The position numbers and the translations under genes are program-made. From CAYOHG01 sp964465125 (GTDB lineage Bacteria; Planctomycetota; Phycisphaerae; UBA1845; Fen-1342), in NCBI GenBank assembly GCA_964465125.1, contig CAYXIO010000086.1:1-10819 (forward strand): a stretch of DNA of 10,819 nt, read 5' to 3'. Of the stretch, positions 7,751-10,819 are shown piece after piece (the stretch's first letter is position 1; every line of letters begins with the position of its first letter). Below the pieces are notes generated by a model, which did no database searches, was not told the origin of the DNA, and saw nothing but the letters and a program-made list of their open reading frames with translations.

Positions 7751-7963
7751 TCACCGTCCCTTCCGTCTGCGCTTTGGTCGAACCACGATTTCCAGCCCGA
7801 GATAATCGGCCAGTTTCTCGATTGATTCGACGCTGAATTCCGTCTTACCGTTCACAAGCCGCGAAAGCTGGCTCGCGGCGATGCCCGTTTCCCTCGCGAT
7901 GCGATAGCGGGTATGCCCGCTCGTTTCGATCGCCTTTCGAATCGTGTCCATTAGACCGGCCAT
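7751..7963 (-). CDS. XRE-family helix-turn-helix regulator
   Basis: 70 residues from the ATG at 7963 (MAGLMDTIRKAIETSG); an ATG at 7975 would add four residues. The HTH is plain: TRYRIARETGIAASQLSRLVNGKT (about residues 18-41), then ESIEKLADYLGLEIVV and a basic tail RPKRRRKGR. Small proteins of this build usually repress or control integrase and lysogeny functions. No Shine-Dalgarno is present before either ATG. A promoter with TTGCGT, 17-bp spacing and TATGCT places transcription start at about the 7963 ATG, so I prefer that start and a leaderless mRNA. A perfect palindrome covers the -35 and spacer, suggesting self-control. The integrase gene follows at three bases. The upstream polymerase-frame reading overlaps this gene but is probably not real here. 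Confidence 0.8.
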   Translation of the reverse strand: MAGLMDTIRKAIETSGHTRYRIARETGIAASQLSRLVNGKTEFSVESIEKLADYLGLEIVVRPKRRRKGR

Positions 7964-10376
7964 GTAAACCAGCATAGCACGCTAGTTGCTCGCACGCAAC
8001 TAGATTCCGATTGCCGATCAGACGCAACGTGTCCGCCCATGCTGCGGCTGCGGCGTCCGCCCGGCTCAGCTTCCCGTCGAATTGCATGATGCCCGCCCGT
8101 TCCTCGAAAGCGTCGCGCCAGTCGCCGGGCAGGGCGTCGGGGTCGAAGGCGCGTCCAGGATCGTCACTTCCGGCGCGCAGCCCGGCCGGCGCTCCACGCT
8201 GACCAGCCCCGCCGCTTCCAGCAGCCGCAGTCCGCGCCGGGCCGCGTAGCGGTTGACACGCATCGCAGCCAGGTCGCTGTACGACAGCTTGACCGTTCGC
8301 TTTCGGGTCAGTCCGGCCCGCAGCCACAGCGCCACGCCCACCGCCCCCGCCCGGCCCCGCAGCGACAAGGCGGCGCACAGCCAGTTCCAGGGGATCGGCC
8401 CTTTCAGAAACCGTTCGCCGGGCTTCGGGCGCGGCGGCCGTGCCGACGGCTTCGGTTTCAGCGGTCGCGGCGTCGGCAACCGCAGCCGGTCCGGGTCCAT
8501 GCTCGGCATCGGGGGTCCCATCTTCAGTAAAGAGAGAGAGATAAGATTGCACGGGGTGAGCGCCGGCGCTACAGGTAGGGTGAGCGCCCGTGCAACAACT
8601 ATCGTCCCGCGCGATGGTCAAACCGTGAGCGCCGGCGCTACAGGTTTCGGCCGGGGGTAGCTCAGCCAGGACGGCTTGAACGGTGTCCCACATTCGCCGG
8701 CCGCGTTCGTCGGCGTAGCGCTCCGGCCAGGTGAACGCCTTCGCTTCGGTCCGCAGCCGAAAACCGCCCAGCACGGCAGCGCTGGCGTCCGCCATTGCCC
8801 GCTGCGTTTCGCGCACCGCGTCGGCAATTTTCCACGCCGGCGCTTCGATCAGAATGGCGTCGTGAACCGGCGCGCAAACGGCGATGCCGCGTTCGGTCGC
8901 GAAGATGCACGCGAGCCGGAGCATTTCCGCGCCGTTCGCCTGCATCGGGAAGTTCGCCAGCATCCGGGGATTCACGTCGGGGCCGGTGCGCACCTTCCAG
9001 CCGAAGACGGTATGCAGTTCGCCGCGGAGCATCGCGTATGACACGGCCGCGTCGGACCATTGCCAGAACCGCCGGTACGTCTCGCGATGCCGGCGCAACA
9101 GGTCGCGGGCGATCGCCGGCGGTTGACCGATCCGCGCCGCGAGCGAGTCCGCCCCCATGCCGTACTGGACGGCCAGGACGCACGCCTTGTACTGCTCGCG
9201 CGTCGGGCCGTGCGTTCCCTTCGCCGCGTCAGCCGGGACCGCGCCGACTTGCTTCGCGAACGTCAGATACGGGTCGCCGGATTCGTACGCGGCAATCATC
9301 GCGGAATCGCCTGAGAGCGCCGCGGCGATGCCGACTTCCTGTTGGCCGTAGTCGATGTAGGCCAGCGCCCAGCCCGGATCGGGCGCGATCAGCCCGCGCA
9401 GCCAGACGGCGGGGCCGAAGATGAATCGGGTATTGCTCGGCTGGTTCCGGCCGGTGCGCGCTCGGAACGCGGACAAAAGGCAGCGATTCCGCCCGTCCGA
9501 TCCGACGGACAATTCGGACAGCCGCATTTGCGACAGCGATACGCGAAGCTCGCGGATCGGCGCGACGGCGGGATACGCACGCGCCATTTCGCGGAAGGTG
9601 TCATCGTCCAGGGCGAGCGCGCCCGACGGCAGCCGCGGCCACGGGATGCCGTTCGCGGCAAGCCAGCCGGCCCAGCGCTCCGCCTTGAACGTGCGGCCGT
9701 CGAACACGCCGTAGTCGGCGTCGATGCGCTCGATAAGACGATCCTGAATCGCGCTCCAGCGGTCGCGGATGCGTTCGAACAGCGGCAGGTCAATCGGGAC
9801 GCCGTTCGTTTCGATCCGCGCCGCCGCGGTCATGTACCGGCCGCGCAGCAGCGCCCGCGGCAGGTCGATATCGTTCCGCATCCTTGACAGCAGTTTCTCG
9901 AGCGCCGCCACGTCGCCTTCGCAGTAGTCCAGAAGCGCCGCCCGCTCGGCGTCGCTGTACTCGCCGCCGCGCAGCGCGAGCGCCCGCATGGATTCCTTTT
10001 CAGCGACCGCCAGTCCGTCGATTCCGTAGTACATCATCGCCCCCAGCAATCCAGCGCCGCACGGCGTCGGCAGCCCGTTCGTCGCGTTGCGAAACTCGGC
10101 GAACAGGTCCAGGACGTTAGCCGGCGTCTGCCAGCCCAGCGCCAGGAAACAGCCGGCTTCAGCGCTGGCGTAGAACGCGACCAACAGCGCATCCGCATCC
10201 GTCGCGAACGGCGCGGACCGCAGCGCCCGCAGCTCGTCGCGCCACAGTCGCAGCGTGCGGCCGTCTTCGATCCGCCGCGCGATCATGCAAAGCGGCTCCG
10301 GCGGCTCGCCGTCCGGCGCGGCGTACTCGAAATCGACCGCCCACGTTTCCCGGAATGTCCGCTCGCCGAGCTTCAC
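7845..10376 (-). CDS. polA-like: Family A DNA polymerase (3'-5' exonuclease + polymerase, no 5' nuclease)
   Basis: GTG at 10376 overlaps the TGA of the preceding gene as GTGA, so translation is coupled. Exonuclease domain: Exo I VDFEY (D15, E17) and Exo III YCEGD (Y151, D155). Polymerase domain: TGRNQPSN (~308), motif A YIDYGQQE (D342, E347), motif B REQYKACVLAVQYG (R393, K397, Y405) and motif C PVHDAILIE (H505, D506, E511), so catalysis looks intact. The 5' nuclease of bacterial Pol I is absent, as in phage and element polymerases. Homology ends near residue 575 (about 8650). Beyond it come repeats CSAGAH/CTGAH/CSAGAH and an open frame to the stop at 7845 that overlaps the winged-helix and XRE genes in another frame. 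The real end is probably near 8524, where a CT-tract change would restore TGA. Confidence 0.85.
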   Translation of the reverse strand: MKLGERTFRETWAVDFEYAAPDGEPPEPLCMIARRIEDGRTLRLWRDELRALRSAPFATDADALLVAFYASAEAGCFLALGWQTPANVLDLFAEFRNATNGLPTPCGAGLLGAMMYYGIDGLAVAEKESMRALALRGGEYSDAERAALLDYCEGDVAALEKLLSRMRNDIDLPRALLRGRYMTAAARIETNGVPIDLPLFERIRDRWSAIQDRLIERIDADYGVFDGRTFKAERWAGWLAANGIPWPRLPSGALALDDDTFREMARAYPAVAPIRELRVSLSQMRLSELSVGSDGRNRCLLSAFRARTGRNQPSNTRFIFGPAVWLRGLIAPDPGWALAYIDYGQQEVGIAAALSGDSAMIAAYESGDPYLTFAKQVGAVPADAAKGTHGPTREQYKACVLAVQYGMGADSLAARIGQPPAIARDLLRRHRETYRRFWQWSDAAVSYAMLRGELHTVFGWKVRTGPDVNPRMLANFPMQANGAEMLRLACIFATERGIAVCAPVHDAILIEAPAWKIADAVRETQRAMADASAAVLGGFRLRTEAKAFTWPERYADERGRRMWDTVQAVLAELPPAETCSAGAHGLTIARDDSCCTGAHPTCSAGAHPVQSYLSLFTEDGTPDAEHGPGPAAVADAATAETEAVGTAAAPEARRTVSERADPLELAVRRLVAAGPGGGGGRGAVAAGRTDPKANGQAVVQRPGCDACQPLRGPARTAAAGSGGAGQRGAPAGLRAGSDDPGRAFDPDALPGDWRDAFEERAGIMQFDGKLSRADAAAAAWADTLRLIGNRNLVACEQLACYAGLHGRSNGHDSKGDRNERAYPLSHREGNGHRREPAFAACER
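7971..7999 (-). promoter_or_regulatory. Promoter of XRE-integrase operon
   Basis: Minus strand -35 TTGCGT at 7999-7994, exactly 17 bp, then -10 TATGCT at 7976-7971. The -10 is seven bases before the ATG at 7963, so the transcript should begin at or one base before the start codon, consistent with the absence of a Shine-Dalgarno. Confidence 0.55.
7982..8003. promoter_or_regulatory. Palindromic operator candidate (ctagttgc-N6-gcaactag)
   Basis: A perfect 8-bp inverted repeat with a 6-bp spacer, 22 bp overall, sits over the -35 box and part of the spacer of the XRE promoter. Its size and place fit a dimeric XRE repressor site. Inference from position. Confidence 0.6.
8004..8147 (-). pseudogene. 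Detached C-terminal segment (DPDALPGDWRDAFEERAG..) of winged-helix or replication protein
   Basis: In the frame of the polymerase, not of the winged-helix gene, the minus strand encodes FDPDALPGDWRDAFEERAG then IMQFDGKLSRADAAAAAWAD. This LPxDWRxxFEERAxIxxFDGxLxR pattern is familiar to me as a short module at the end of planctomycete element proteins. It has no start codon of its own except an internal ATG. A shift of one base near 8148 would join it to ILDAP of the winged-helix protein. The segment ends beside the XRE operator. Likely the displaced C terminus. Confidence 0.45.
8066..8521 (-). CDS. Winged-helix DNA-binding protein of the element, C terminus frameshifted
   Basis: 151 residues. 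ATG at 8521; the upstream GAAG is a weak Shine-Dalgarno. N-terminal ~40 residues are basic and proline-rich (PTPRPLKPKPSARPPRPKPG). A compact domain follows at ~40-123: FLKGPIPWNWLCAALSL, AVGVALWLRAGLTRKRTVKL, SDLAAMRVNRYAARRGLRLL, EAAGLVSVERRPG, EVTILDAP. It reads as a winged helix with recognition helix near RYAARRGLRLLEAAG. From memory such proteins sit beside the polymerase in planctomycete elements. After ILDAP the frame gives unrelated residues to 8066, while the other minus frame at once gives a conserved-looking acidic segment (8147-8004), so a one-base frameshift is likely. It may control replication genes; inferred. Confidence 0.65.
   Translation of the reverse strand: MGPPMPSMDPDRLRLPTPRPLKPKPSARPPRPKPGERFLKGPIPWNWLCAALSLRGRAGAVGVALWLRAGLTRKRTVKLSYSDLAAMRVNRYAARRGLRLLEAAGLVSVERRPGCAPEVTILDAPSTPTPCPATGATLSRNGRASCNSTGS
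8531..8541. repeat. Dinucleotide tract (CT on the coding strand) at the polymerase/winged-helix junction
   Basis: Plus strand reads (ag)5a; the coding minus strand reads T(CT)5. It lies 10 bases before the ATG of the winged-helix gene, in the polymerase reading frame. Removing one CT would bring the polymerase frame to a TGA at 8526-8524, two bases before that ATG. Adding one would fuse both genes in frame. Confidence 0.7.
8556..8645. repeat. Repeated dyad AGCGCCGGCGCT within a 21-bp direct repeat
   Basis: The 12-bp perfect palindrome agcgccggcgct occurs at 8559-8570 and 8628-8639, each inside an identical 21-bp block (8556-8576 and 8625-8645: gtg, the palindrome, acaggt). A degenerate third copy lies at 8580-8600 (gtgagcgcccgtgcaacaact). 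They fall between the end of polymerase homology and the winged-helix start. In the polymerase frame they read CSAGAH, CTGAH and CSAGAH. Confidence 0.75.
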
Positions 10377-10819
10377 GCTTCGCCCCGCAGCCGCCGAATG
10401 ACGGGATGGTCCATGCTGTCGATGTAGCGCACCTTGAAGGCCGTGCGCAACAGCGTTGTGAAGTCGGAATCCGGCCATTGCGGCGCGGGAAGGTCCCCCG
10501 TCGCTTCGAAGATTTCGTACGCCCCGAGCGACATATTCGCCTTCACGCGGACCCAGCGCGTCGCCGCGTGGTCGGCCGCTTCCAGCGCCGAGCGGTTCCA
10601 TTCATCGACGCGGCCGTCATCGCCGGGCAGCTTGACCGGCCACAGAAACACGACGCCTTGACGATTGACCGCGGTAAACAGCGCGACCGGCTTCAACTCG
10701 CCGGGCAGTTCGCCCCAAAGCTCGGGCGCGATCAGGTACGTTTCGCGCTCGTCTTTCAGTTCCAGGACGGCCGTTTGCAGCCGGTACGCTTCGTCGGGAT
10801 GTACGCGGATGAATTCCTG
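10373..10819 (-). CDS. Conserved hypothetical protein of the element (partial, N terminus outside the window)
   Basis: The frame is open from the right edge to TGA at 10375-10373, giving 148 visible residues: FIRVHPDEAYRLQTAVLELK, YLIAPELWGELPGELKPVALFTAVNRQG, VVFLWPVKLPGDDGRVDEWN, ALEAADHAATRWVRVKANMS, AYEIFEATGDLPAPQWP and a basic end MDHPVIRRLRGEA. I recall similar proteins directly ahead of the polymerase in planctomycete elements, with no known function. The TTG at 10696 is internal; homologous-looking sequence continues upstream of it. The stop overlaps the polymerase GTG. Cytoplasmic, with no membrane segment seen. Confidence 0.75.
   Translation of the reverse strand, partial: QEFIRVHPDEAYRLQTAVLELKDERETYLIAPELWGELPGELKPVALFTAVNRQGVVFLWPVKLPGDDGRVDEWNRSALEAADHAATRWVRVKANMSLGAYEIFEATGDLPAPQWPDSDFTTLLRTAFKVRYIDSMDHPVIRRLRGEA

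Noticed and set aside
7845..8523. Polymerase readthrough as a real C-terminal extension
   Set aside because: It overlaps the winged-helix and XRE genes and looks non-protein-like except for the displaced module at 8004-8147; a lost stop is simpler.
9342..9887. Plus-strand open frame opposite the polymerase
   Set aside because: Antisense to clear polymerase and exonuclease sequence; no domain recognised.

Overview
The window is GC-rich. Several things point to a planctomycete (Planctomycetota): gene families and short dispersed repeats that I recognise from memory of that phylum (imperfect palindromes of the GGCTTCCAGCC and GGGTAGCGCGGGC types), plus a phage-like structural gene, an IS256 relic and two tyrosine recombinases. 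The assignment is an inference from recognised families, not a database result. The window is accessory DNA: almost every gene belongs to mobile elements, to restriction or defence, or is a fragment.

Left arm (1-4650). A plus-strand fragment of a phage-like structural gene carries three short repeat elements and is cut off at about 524. A compact minus-strand operon follows (2817 down to 525): a 3'-truncated DNA methyltransferase, an apparently intact phospholipase-D-type nuclease with a C-terminal winged-helix-like domain, a 98-residue cysteine-rich protein, and an HNH nuclease that looks truncated at its N terminus. This reads as a rearranged restriction-modification or defence locus. Upstream on the same strand is a 221-residue planctomycete-type protein. 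Its upstream region holds 13 uninterrupted, in-phase 21-bp repeats (3598-3870). To the right are the first 57 codons of a secreted-protein gene, cut at an IS256 transposase remnant, and a small hypothetical gene.

Centre (4650-6100). A tyrosine recombinase with a non-canonical active-site set lies next to a tRNA-Gly(CCC) gene. The gap between them holds a pair of 15-bp direct repeats and two perfect TATAAT boxes on opposite strands.

Right arm (6100-10819). A second tyrosine recombinase, with the full R/H/R/H/Y set, faces the 3' end of the tRNA and runs into it, so its last ~19 residues are the antisense of the tRNA. This is the typical left boundary of an element integrated into a tRNA 3' end. 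Upstream on the same strand are a small XRE-type regulator with a palindromic operator and a probably leaderless promoter, a winged-helix protein, a family A DNA polymerase with a 3'-5' exonuclease domain but no 5' nuclease domain, and a partial gene that leaves the window. The polymerase is joined to that last gene by a GTGA start/stop overlap. Together these look like the integration, regulation and replication modules of a prophage-like or plasmid-like integrative element. The polymerase frame has no stop where one is expected: a short CT tract sits exactly where a two-base change would close or fuse the frame.
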